From contig NW_026291792.1 in NCBI RefSeq assembly GCF_023091745.1, positions 744,001 through 808,000 on the forward strand: a stretch of DNA of 64,000 nt. The letters are read 5' to 3'. Made by a program: the position numbers and the translations under genes. The notes below the pieces were generated by a model. That model did no database searches, was not told the DNA's origin, and saw only the letters and a list, made by a program, of their open reading frames with translations. Shown here piece by piece: positions 1 to 9,998 of this stretch. Source of the DNA: Budorcas taxicolor. Taxonomy: Eukaryota > Chordata > Mammalia > Artiodactyla > Bovidae. The stretch's first letter is position 1. Each line of letters starts with the position of its first letter.

Positions 1-183
1 TAGATCCGGCCTCTGAGAAGAGCTGGAGCTCTGCGGTACTGGACGCGCACTCGGCTCCGCCCAAGCAGGGATTGCAGCTGCAAGCGGCTTGGCTCCCTCG
101 ACTCTTCCCAAGGAGGCTCGCGTCCCCGCGAACTGTGCACGTGGCTTCCAGGCAGGGACGCCCCGCGCCTCCTGCAGGTCTTG

Positions 184-207
184 GCTCAGGGGCTGCTTCC
201 CCTGAGC
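184..207. other. Conserved hairpin dyad (representative copy)
   Basis: Perfect inverted repeat: 9-base arm at 184-192 (gctcagggg), 6-base spacer 193-198, complementary arm 199-207. The same dyad is at 883-906 in B and at the corresponding position of nearly every monomer. Alpha monomers lose the outer pair, beta monomers have one mismatch (cactgagc), and B'1 monomers have one mismatch. Confidence 0.8.
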
Positions 208-208
208 T

Positions 209-241
209 GGGGCTGTGGGCGGGAGCCCAGACACGCAGGGG
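209..241 (+). other. G-run cluster, possible G-quadruplex (representative)
   Basis: G-runs at 209-212, 217-219, 221-223 and 238-241 give loops of 4, 1 and 14 bases, with another GGGG at 189-192. The long third loop makes this a weak candidate. The stretch is one of the best conserved in all monomer types. Confidence 0.3.
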
Positions 242-699
242 CAGCCCCAACCTCCTGCACACGTCTCTGCAGGGGAGGAGAGCACTCGGGAAATGACGAC
301 GGTCAGGCACCTTCTGGGCGCTCACGGAGTCAGCATCCGGATGTGTGGGGCTGCAGACCCCAGCCAGGGGCGCTGGGAGCCTGGTGCTCTCTGTGCTGTG
401 CTTAGTCTGGAAGGCCGAGCAACCGCTGTAAGAGCCCTGCAGTTGCCATTCCCTGCCCTATGACAGAGCTCTCACTGCTGGAGCCCTTGGCAGTGTGCAA
501 CACACCGGCCTCTAAAGCCACTGCAAGGATGCCTGGGGACTAGGTGCAAAGGCAAGGCAGGAGTGGAGCCGAGGCCAGGAAGGCGCCAGTAGCGTCTCCC
601 AGTCTCGCGCAGCCTGCTCCTTCCTGGTCAGGAAGCCTAGACGCGAGGCAAGTCTGGCAAGGCTCATCCAGGGCATAGCAGCCCCACGCCAGCAACTCT

Positions 700-735
700 G
701 CCAGATCTGGCCTCTGAGCAGAGCTGGAGCTCTGC
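700..735. other. Palindrome cluster at the A/B junction (representative copy)
   Basis: A perfect 12-base palindrome (gccagatctggc, 700-711) spans the start of monomer B. Six bases later comes an 18-base dyad at 718-735 (gcagagct, gg, agctctgc). Both recur at each first-family A-to-B boundary. At B-to-A boundaries and in the B' monomers the first palindrome is broken, and in A the second is shortened to six-base arms. Confidence 0.8.
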
Positions 736-1400
736 CGTCCTGGAGGCGCACTGGGCTCCGGCCAAGAAGTGATCGCAGCTGCACGCAGCTGGGCTGCTCC
801 TCTTCCCCCGAGGAGGCTCGCTTCCCGCATGCTGTGCACTAGGCTTCCAGGCGGGGGCGCCCCGCGCTTCCTGCAGGTCTCGGCTCAGGGGCTGCTTCCC
901 CTGAGCTGGGGCTGTGGGCGGGAGCCCAGACACGCAGGGGCAGGCCCCAACCACCTGCACACGTCTCTGCTGGGGAGGAGAGCCCCAGGGAAATGACGTC
1001 TGTCAGGCAAATTCCGGGTGCCCACGGAGTCAGCCTCCGGGTGTGTGGGGCTGCAGACCACAGCCAGGGGACCTGGGAGCCTTGTGCTCTCGGTGCGGCG
1101 CTGAGTCTGGGCGGCCAAACAACCGCTGGAGGAGCCCTGCACTTGCCCTCCCCTTCCTCTAATAGAGCCCTCACAGCTGGAGCGCTGGCTGGGTGCAAGC
1201 CACCGACCCCAAAGCCGTCCCCAAGGACGCCTGGGGCCTGGCTGCAAAGGCAAGGCAGGAGCGGAGCTGAGGCCAGGAAGGCGCCAGTGGCCTCTCCCAG
1301 CATCGCACAGCCTGCTCCTTCCTGGGCAGGAAGGCTAGCAGCGAGGCAAGCCTGGGCGACTCTCGCCCACGGCAGAGCTGCCTCGCGCAAGCCACTTGAC

Positions 1401-2800
1401 TAGATCCGGCCTCTGAGAAGAGCTGGAGCTCTGCGGTACTGGACGCGCACTCGGCTCCGCCCAAGCAGGGATTGCAGCTGCAAGCGGCTTGGCTCCCTCG
1501 ACTCTTCCCAAGGAGGCTCGCGTCCCCGCGAACTGTGCACGTGGCTTCCAGGCAGGGACGCCCCGCGCCTCCTGCAGGTCTTGGCTCAGGGGCTGCTTCC
1601 CCTGAGCTGGGGCTGTGGGCGGGAGCCCAGACACGCAGGGGCAGCCCCAACCTCCTGCACACGTCTCTGCAGGGGAGGAGAGAACTCGGGAAATGACGAC
1701 GGTCAGGCACCTTCTGGGCGCTCACAGAGTCAGCATCCGGGTGTGTGGGGCTGCAGACCCCAGCCAGGGGCGCTGGGAGCCTGGTGCTCTCCGTGCTGTG
1801 CTTAGTCTGGAAGGCCGAGCAACCGCTGTAAGAGCCCTGCAGTTGCCATTCCCTGCCCTATGACAGAGCTCTCACTGCTGGAGCCCTTGGCAGTATGCAA
1901 CACACCGGCCTCTAAAGCCACTGCAAGGATGCCCGGGGACTAGGTGCAAAGGCAAGGCAGGAGTGGAGCCGAGGCCAGGAAGGCGCCAGTAGCGTCTCCC
2001 AGTCTCGCGCAGCCTGCTCCTTCCTGGTCAGGAAGCCTAGACGCGAGGCAAGTCTGGCAAGGTTCATCCAGGGCAGAGCAGCCCCACGCCAGCAACTCTG
2101 CCAGATCTGGCCTCTGAGCAGAGCTGGAGCTCTGCCGTCCTGGAGGCGCACTGGGCTCCGGCCAAGAAGTGATCGCAGCCGCACGCAGCTGGGCTGCTCC
2201 TCTTCCCCCGAGGAGGCTCGCTTCCCGCATGCTGTGCACTAGGCTTCCAGGCGGGGGCGCCCCGCGCTTCCTGCAGGTCTCGGCTCAGGGGCTGCTTCCC
2301 CTGAGCTGGGGCTGTGGGCGGGAGCCCAGACACGCAGGGGCAGGCCCCAACCACCTGCAGACGTCTCTGCTGGGGAGGAGAGCCCCAGGGAAATGACGTC
2401 TGTCAGGCAAATTCCGGGTGCCCACGGAGTCAGCCTCCGGGTGTGTGGGGCTGCAGACCACAGCCAGGGGACCTGGGAGCCTTGTGCTCTCGGTGCGGCG
2501 CTGAGTCTGGGCGGCCAAACAACCGCTGGAGGAGCCCTGCACTTGCCCTCCCCTTCCTCTAATAGAGCCCTCACAGCTGGAGCGCTGGCTGGGTGCAAGC
2601 CACCGACCCCAAAGCCGTCCCCAAGGACGCCTGGGGCCTGGCTGCAAAGGCAAGGCAGGAGCGGAGCTGAGGCCAGGAAGGCGCCAGTGGCCTCTCCCAG
2701 CATCGCACAGCCTGCTCCTTCCTGGGCAGGAAGGCTAGCAGCGAGGCAAGCCTGGGCGACTCTCGCCCACGGCAGAGCTGCCTCGCGCAAGCCACTTGAC
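1401..2800 (+). repeat. AB satellite dimer 2
   Basis: A exact 1,400-base copy of the reference dimer, A 1401-2101 and B 2102-2800. It differs from dimer 3 at only about five positions that I can see, for example near 1771, 2063 and 2360. Confidence 0.93.
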
Positions 2801-4200
2801 TAGATCCGGCCTCTGAGAAGAGCTGGAGCTCTGCGGTACTGGACGCGCACTCGGCTCCGCCCAAGCAGGGATTGCAGCTGCAAGCGGCTTGGCTCCCTCG
2901 ACTCTTCCCAAGGAGGCTCGCGTCCCCGCGAACTGTGCACGTGGCTTCCAGGCAGGGACGCCCCGCGCCTCCTGCAGGTCTTGGCTCAGGGGCTGCTTCC
3001 CCTGAGCTGGGGCTGTGGGCGGGAGCCCAGACACGCAGGGGCAGCCCCAACCTCCTGCACACGTCTCTGCAGGGGAGGAGAGAACTCGGGAAATGACGAC
3101 GGTCAGGCACCTTCTGGGCGCTCACAGAGTCAGCATCCGGGTGTGTGGGGCTGCAGACCCCAGCCAGGGGCCCTGGGAGCCTGGTGCTCTCCGTGCTGTG
3201 CTTAGTCTGGAAGGCCGAGCAACCGCTGTAAGAGCCCTGCAGTTGCCATTCCCTGCCCTATGACAGAGCTCTCACTGCTGGAGCCCTTGGCAGTATGCAA
3301 CACACCGGCCTCTAAAGCCACTGCAAGGATGCCCGGGGACTAGGTGCAAAGGCAAGGCAGGAGTGGAGCCGAGGCCAGGAAGGCGCCAGTAGCGTCTCCC
3401 AGTCTCGCGCAGCCTGCTCCTTCCTGGTCAGGAAGCCTAGACGCGAGGCAAGTCTGGCAAGGCTCATCCAGGGCAGAGCAGCCCCACGCCAGCAACTCTG
3501 CCAGATCTGGCCTCTGAGCAGAGCTGGAGCTCTGCCGTCCTGGAGGCGCACTGGGCTCCGGCCAAGAAGTGATCGCAGCCGCACGCAGCTGGGCTGCTCC
3601 TCTTCCCCCGAGGAGGCTCGCTTCCCGCATGCTGTGCACTAGGCTTCCAGGCGGGGGCGCCCCGCGCTTCCTGCAGGTCTCGGCTCAGGGGCTGCTTCCC
3701 CTGAGCTGGGGCTGTGGGCGGGAGCCCAGACACGCAGGGGCAGGCCCCAACCACCTGCACACGTCTCTGCTGGGGAGGAGAGCCCCAGGGAAATGACGTC
3801 TGTCAGGCAAATTCCGGGTGCCCACGGAGTCAGCCTCCGGGTGTGTGGGGCTGCAGACCACAGCCAGGGGACCTGGGAGCCTTGTGCTCTCGGTGCGGCG
3901 CTGAGTCTGGGCGGCCAAACAACCGCTGGAGGAGCCCTGCACTTGCCCTCCCCTTCCTCTAATAGAGCCCTCACAGCTGGAGCGCTGGCTGGGTGCAAGC
4001 CACCGACCCCAAAGCCGTCCCCAAGGACGCCTTGGGCCTGGCTGCAAAGGCAAGGCAGGAGCGGAGCTGAGGCCAGGAAGGCGCCAGTGGCCTCTCCCAG
4101 CATCGCACAGCCTGCTCCTTCCTGGGCAGGAAGGCTAGCAGCGAGGCAAGCCTGGGCGACTCTCGCCCACGGCAGAGCTGCCTAGCGCAAGCCACTTGAC
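2801..4200 (+). repeat. AB satellite dimer 3
   Basis: A 2801-3501, B 3502-4200. Again 1,400 bases, nearly identical to dimer 2. Private changes include one near 4032 ('cttgggcc' in place of 'ctggggcc') and one near 4184. Confidence 0.93.
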
Positions 4201-5600
4201 TAGATCCGGCCTCTGAGAAGAGCTGGAGCTCTGCGGTACTGGACGCGCACTCGGCTCCGCCCAAGCAGGGATTGCAGCTGCAAGCGGCTTGGCTCCCTCG
4301 ACTCTTCCCAAGGAGGCTCGCGTCCCCGCGAACTGTGCACGTGGCTTCCAGGCAGGGACGCCCCGCGCCTCCTGCAGGTCTTGGCTCAGAGGCTGCTTCC
4401 CCTGAGCTGGGGCTGTGGGCGGGAGCCCAGACACGCAGGGGCAGCCCCAACCTCCTGCACACGTCTCTGCAGGGGAGGAGAGAACTCGGGAAATGACGAC
4501 GGTCAGGCACCTTCTGGGTGCTCACAGAGTCAGCATCCGGGTGTGTGGGGCTGCAGACCCCAGCCAGGGGCGCTGGGAGCCTGGTGCTCTCTGTGCTGTG
4601 CTTAGTCTGGAAGGCCGAGCAACCGCTGTAAGAGCCCTGCAGTTGCCATTCCCTGCCCTATGACAGAGCTCTCACTGCTGGAGCCCTTGGCAGTGTGCAA
4701 CACACCGGCCTCTAAAGCCACTGCAAGGATGCATGGGGACTAGGTGCAAAGGCAAGGCAGGAGTGGAGCCGAGGCCAGGAAGGCGCCAGTAGCGTCTCCC
4801 AGTCTCGCGCAGCCTGCTCCTTCCTGGTCAGGAAGCCTAGACGCGAGGCAAGTCTGGCAAGGCTCATCCAGGGCAGAGCAGCCCCACGCCAGCAACTCTG
4901 CCAGATCTGGCCTCTGAGCAGAGCTGGAGCTCTGCCGTCCTGGAGGCGCACTGGGCTCCGGCCAAGAAGTGATCTCAGCCGCACGCAGCTGGGCTGCTCC
5001 TCTTCCCCCGAGGAGGCTCGCTTCCCGCATGCTGTGCACTAGGCTTCCAGGCGGGGGCGCCCCGCGCTTCCTGCAGGTCTCGGCTCAGGGGCTGCTTCCC
5101 CTGAGCTGGGGCTGTGGGCGGGAGCCCAGACACGCAGGGGCAGGCCCCAACCACCTGCACACGTCTCTGCTGGGGAGGAGAGCCCCAGGGAAATGACGTC
5201 TGTCAGGCAAATTCCGGGTGCCCACGGAGTCAGCCTCCGGGTGTGTGGGGCTGCAGACCACAGCCAGGGGACCTGGGAGCCTTGTGCTCTCGGTGCGGCG
5301 CTGAGTCTGGGCGGCCAAACAACCGCTGGAGGAGCCCTGCACTTGCCCTCCCCTTCCTCTAATAGAGCCCTCACAGCTGGAGCGCTGGCTGGGTGCAAGC
5401 CACCGAACCCAAAGCCGTCCCCAAGGACGCCTGGGGCCTGGCTGCAAAGGCAAGGCAGGAGCGGAGCTGAGGCCAGGAAGGCGCCAGTGGCCTCTCCCAG
5501 CATCGCACAGCCTGCTCCTTCCTGGGCAGGAAGGCTAGCAGCGAGGCAAGCCTGGGCGACTCTCGCCCACGGCAGAGCTGCCTCGCGCAAGCCACTTGAC
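4201..5600 (+). repeat. AB satellite dimer 4
   Basis: A 4201-4901, B 4902-5600. Last of the four dimers of exactly 1,400 bases. A few private substitutions occur, for example near 4390, 4519, 4733 and 4974. Confidence 0.93.
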
Positions 5601-7001
5601 TAGATCCGGCCTCTGAGAAGAGCTGGAGCTCTGCGGTACTGGACGCGCACTCGGCTCCGCCCAAGCAGGGATTGCAGCTGCAAGCGGCTTGGCTCCCTCG
5701 ACTCTTCCCAAGGAGGCTCGCGTCCCCGCGAACTGTGCACGTGGCTTCCAGGCAGGGACGCCCCGCGCCTCCTGCAGGTCTTGGCTCAGGGGCTGCTTCC
5801 CCTGAGCTGGGGCTGTGGGCGGGAGCCCAGACACACAGGGGCAGCCCCAACCTCCTGCACACGTCTCTGCAGGGGAGGAGAGCACTCGGGAAATGACGTC
5901 TGTCAGGCACCTTCTGGGCGCTCACGGAGTCAGCATCCGTGTGTGTGGGGCTGCAGACCCCAGCCAGGGGCCCTGGGAGCCTGGTGCTCTCCGTGCTGTG
6001 CTTAGTCTGGAAGGCTGAGCAACCGCTGTAAGAGCCCTGCAGTTGCCATTCCCTGCCCTATGACAGAGCTCTCACTGCTGGAGCCCTTGGCAGTGTGCAA
6101 CACACCGGCCTCTAAAGCCACTGCAAGGATGCCCGGGGACTAGGTGCAAAGGCAAGGCAGGAGTGGAGCCGAGGCCAGGAAGGCGCCAGTAGCGTCTCCC
6201 AGTCTCGCGCAGCCTGCTCCTTCCTGGTCAGGAAGCCTAGACTCGAGGCAAGTCTGGCAAGGTTCATCCAGGGCAGAGCAGCCCCACGCCAGCAACTCTG
6301 CCAGATCTGGCCTCTGAGCAGAGCTGGAGCTCTGCCGTACTGGAGGCGCACTGGGCTCCGGCCAAGAAGTGATCGCAGCCGCACGCAGCTGGGCTGCCTC
6401 CTCTTCCCCCGAGGAGGCTCGCTTCCCGCATGCTGTGCACTAGGCTTCCAGGCGGGGGCGCCCCGCGCTTCCTGCAGGTCTCGGCTCAGGGGCTGCTTCC
6501 CCTGAGCTGGGGCTGTGGGCGGGAGCCCAGACACGCAGGGGCAGGCCCCAACCACCTGCACACGTCTCTGCTGGGGAGGAGAGCCCCAGGGAAATGACGT
6601 CTGTCAGGCAAATTCCGGGTGCCCACGGAGTCAGCCTCCGGGTGTGTGGGGCTGCAGACCACAGCCAGGGGACCTGGGAGCCTTGTGCTCTCGGTGTGGC
6701 GCTGAGTCTGGGCGGCCAAGCAACCGCTGGAGGAGCCCTGCACTTGCCCTCCCCTTCCTCTAATAGAGCCCTCACAGCTGGAGCGCTGGCAGGGTGCAAG
6801 CTACCGACCCCAAAGCCGTCCCCAAGGACGCCTGGGGCCTGGCTGCAAAGGCAAGGCAGGAGCGGAGCTGAGGCCAGGAAGGCGCCAGTGGCCTCTCCCA
6901 GCATCGCACAGCCTGCTCCTTCCTGGGCAGGAAGGCTAGCAGCGAGGCAAGCCTGGGCGACTCTCGCCCACGGCAGAGCTGCCTCGCGCAAGCCACTTGA
7001 C
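5601..7001 (+). repeat. AB satellite dimer 5 (transitional)
   Basis: A 5601-6301, B 6302-7001. B has one extra base near 6397 ('gctgcctcctc'), the longer form used by all later B copies up to 30 kb. It is a mosaic: the 'ggcaaggttcatcca' segment near 6257 is of the early type, while its B half resembles later copies. Confidence 0.9.
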
Positions 7002-8403
7002 TAGATCCGGCCTCTGAGAAGAGCTGGAGCTCTGCGGTACTGGACGCGCACTCGGCTCCGCCCAAGCAGGGATTGCAGCTGCAAGCGGCTTGGCTCCCTC
7101 GACTCTTCCCAAGGAGGCTCGCGTCCCCACGAACTGTGAACATGGCTTCCAGGCAGGGACGCCCCGCGCCTCCTGCAGGTCTTGGCTCAGGGGCTGCTTC
7201 CCCTGAGCTGGGGCTGTGGGCGGGAGCCCAGACACACAGGGGCAGCCCCAACTTCCTGCACACGTCTCTGCAGGGGAGGAGAGAACTCGGGAAATGACGA
7301 CGGTCAGGCACCTTCTGGGCGCTCACGGAGTCAGCATCCGGGTGTGTGGGGCTGCAGACCCCAGCCAGGGGCGCTGGGAGCCTGGTGCTCTCTGTGCTGT
7401 GCTTAGTCTGGAAGGCCGAGCAACCGCTGTAAGAGCCCTGCAGTTGCCATTCCCTGCCCTATGACAGAGCTCTCACTGCTGGAGCCCTTGGCAGTGTGCA
7501 ACACACCGGCCTCTAAAGCCACTGCAAGGATGCCTGGGGACTAGGTGCAAAGGCAAGGCAGGAGTGGAGCCGAGGCCAGGAAGGCGCCAGTAGCGTCTCC
7601 CAGTCTCGCGCAGCCTGCTCCTTCCTGGTCAGGAAGCCTAGACGCGAGGCAAGTCTGGGCAAGGCTCGCCCAGGGCAGAGCAGACCCACGCCAGCAACTC
7701 TGCCAGATCTGGCCTCTGAGCAGAGCTGGAGCTCTGCCGTACTGGAGGAGCACTGGGCTCCGGTCAAGAAGTGATCTCAGCCGCACGCAGCTGGGCTGCC
7801 TCCTCTTCCCCCAAGGAGGCTCGCTTCCCGCATGCTGTGCACTAGGCTTCCAGGCGGGGGCGCCCCGCGCTTCCTGCAGGTCTCGGCTCAGGGGCTGCTT
7901 CCCCTGAGCTGGGGCTGTGGGCGGGAGCCCAGACACGCAGGGGCAGGCCCCAACCACCTGCACACGTCTCTGCTGGGGAGGAGAGCCCCAGGGAAATGAC
8001 GTCTGTCAGGCAAATTCCGGGTGCCCACGGAGTCAGCCTCCGGGTGTGTGGGGCTGCAGACCACAGCCAGGGGACCTGGGAGCCTTGTGCTCTCGGTGCG
8101 GCGCTGAGTCTGGGCGGCCAAGCAACCGCTGGAGGAGCCCTGCACTTGCCCTCCCCTTCCTCTAATAGAGCCCTCACAGCTGGAGCGCTGGCTGGGTGCA
8201 AGCCACCGACCCCAAAGCCGTCCCCAAGGACGCCTGGGGCCTGGCTGCAAAGGCAAGGCAGGAGCGGAGCTGAGGCCAGGAAGGCGCCAGTGGCCTCTCC
8301 CAGCATCGCACAGCCTGCTCCTTCCTGGGTAGGAAGGCTAGCAGCGAGGCAAGCCTGGGCGACTCTCGCCCACGGCAGAGCTGCCTCGCGCAAGCCACTT
8401 GAC
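7002..8403 (+). repeat. AB satellite dimer 6
   Basis: A 7002-7703, B 7704-8403. A now has 'gggcaaggctcgccc' near 7658 in place of the early 'ggcaaggctcatcca', which adds a base. Private changes occur near 7138 and 7682. Confidence 0.9.
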
Positions 8404-9811
8404 TAGATCCGGCCTCTGAGAAGAGCTGGAGCTCTGCGGTACTGGACGCGCACTCGGCTCCGCCCAAGCAGGGATTGCAGCTGCAAGCGGCTTGGCTCCC
8501 TCGACTCTTCCCAAGGAGGCTCGCGTCCCCGCGAACTGTGCACGTGGCATCCTGGCACGGACGCCCCGCGCCTCCTGCAGGTCTTGGCTCAGGGGCTGCT
8601 TCCCCTGAGCTGGGGCTGTGGGCGGGAGCCCAGACACGCAGGGGCAGCCCCAACCTCCTGCACACGTCTCTGCAGGGGAGGAGAGCACTCGGGAAATGAC
8701 GTCTGTCAGGCACCTTCTGGGCGCTCACGGAGTCAGCATCCGGGTGTGTGGGGCTGCAGACCCCAGCCCCCAGCCAGGGGCCCTGGGAGCCTGGTGATCT
8801 CCGTGCTGTGCTTAGTCTGGAAGGGGGAGCAACCGCTGGAGGAGCCCTGCAGTTGCCATTCCCTGCCCTATGACAGAGCTCTCACTGCTGGAGCCCTTGG
8901 CAGTGTGCAACACACCGGCCCCTAAATCCAGTGCAAGACGCCTGGGGACTAGGTGCAAAGGCAAGGCAGGAGTGGAGCCGAGGCCAGAAAGGCGCCAGTA
9001 GCGTCTCCCAGTCTCGCGCAGCCTGCTCCTGCCTGGTCAGGAAGCCTAGACGCGAGGCAAGTCTGGGCAAGGCTCGCCCAGGGCAGAGCAGCCCCACGCC
9101 AGCAACTCTGCCAGATCTGGCCTCTGAGCAGAGCTGGAGCTCTGCCGTCCTGGAGGCGCACTGGGCTCCGGCCAAGAAGTGATCGCAGCCGCACGCAGCT
9201 GGGCTGCCTCCTCTTCCCCCGAGGAGGCTCGCTTCCCGCATGCTGTGCACTAGGCTTCCAGGCGGGGGCGCCCCGCGCTTCCTGCAGGTCTCGGCTCAGG
9301 GGCTGCTTCCCCTGAGCTGGGGCTGTGGGCGGGAGCCCAGACACGCAGGGGCAGGCCCCAACCACCTGCACACGTCTCTGCTGGGGAGGAGAGCCCCAGG
9401 GAAATGACGTCTGTCAGGCAAATTCCGGGTGCCCACGGATTCAGCCTCCGGGTGTGTGGGGCTGCAGACCACAGCCAGGGGACCTGGGAGCCTTGTGCTC
9501 TCGGTGCGGCGCTGAGTCTGGGCGGCCAAGCAACCGCTGGAGGAGCCCTGCACTTGCCCTCCCCTTCCTCTAATAGAGCCCTCACAGCTGGAGCGCTGGC
9601 AGGGTGCAAGCCACCGACCCCAAAGCCGTCCCCAAGGACGCCTGGGGCCTGGCTGCAAAGGCAAGGCAGGAGCGGAGCTGAGGCCAGGAAGGCGCCAGTG
9701 GCCTCTCCCAGCATCGCACAGCCTGCTCCTTCCTGGGCAGGAAGGCTAGCAGCGAGGCAAGCCTGGGCGACTCTCGCCCACGACAGAGCTGCCTCGCTCA
9801 AGCAACTTGAC
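8404..9811 (+). repeat. AB satellite dimer 7, with a 6-base duplication
   Basis: A 8404-9111, B 9112-9811. At 1,408 bases this is the longest simple dimer. The excess is mainly a short duplication of 'ccccag' near 8761-8774. The A tail 'cccctaaatccagtgcaagacgcc' type first appears here and recurs in the beta subtype. Confidence 0.9.
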
Positions 9812-9991
9812 TAGATCCGGCCTCTGAGAAGAGCTGGAGCTCTGCGGTACTGGACGCGCACTCGGCTCCGCCCAAGCAGGGATTGCAGCTGCAAGCGGCT
9901 TGGCTCCCTCGACTCTTCCCAAGGAGGCTCGCGTCCCCGCGAACTGTGCACGTGCCTTCCAGGCAGGGACGCCCCGCGCCTCCTCAGGTCT

Positions 9992-9998
9992 TGACTCA
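9992..9998. promoter_or_regulatory. AP-1 consensus heptamer in alpha monomers (representative)
   Basis: TGACTCA is created by a single G-to-A change specific to alpha A monomers and their hybrids. Further copies start at 12794, 14194, 16291, 19093, 20494, 22594, 25396, 52737 and 55539. A seven-base site alone says little about function. Confidence 0.25.

Larger units (their letters stand above)
1..1400 (+). repeat. AB satellite dimer 1
   Basis: Monomer A spans 1-701 and monomer B 702-1400. This copy sets the reference phase used here. B carries the short form of the 'gctgctcctc' stretch near 793 and the sequence 'ggcaaggctcatcca' ahead of it, which mark this family of dimers. The window may begin in mid-array, since position 1 is a natural unit start only by my choice of phase. 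Confidence 0.93.

Noticed and set aside
184..207. Rho-independent terminator
   Set aside because: The stem-loop has no following T-run, and the context is a eukaryotic satellite.
195..215. Intact CENP-B box in first-family monomers
   Set aside because: The site reads TTCC...TGGG, matching only 7 of 9 essential bases, so no box is called in A or B.
296..303. CRE-like element (tgacgtct in most monomers)
   Set aside because: It is one base short of TGACGTCA and many A monomers read tgacgacg. Too short and variable to support.
1..1400. Half-monomer (~350-base) internal periodicity
   Set aside because: I looked for similarity between the two halves of monomer A and saw none beyond short GC-rich words.
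1..9811. Identification as bovine satellite I, which also has a ~1.4-kb unit
   Set aside because: That satellite's buoyant density of 1.715 implies about 56% GC, whereas sampled rows here are about 65% or higher. The length match alone is not enough, and I cannot compare sequences.
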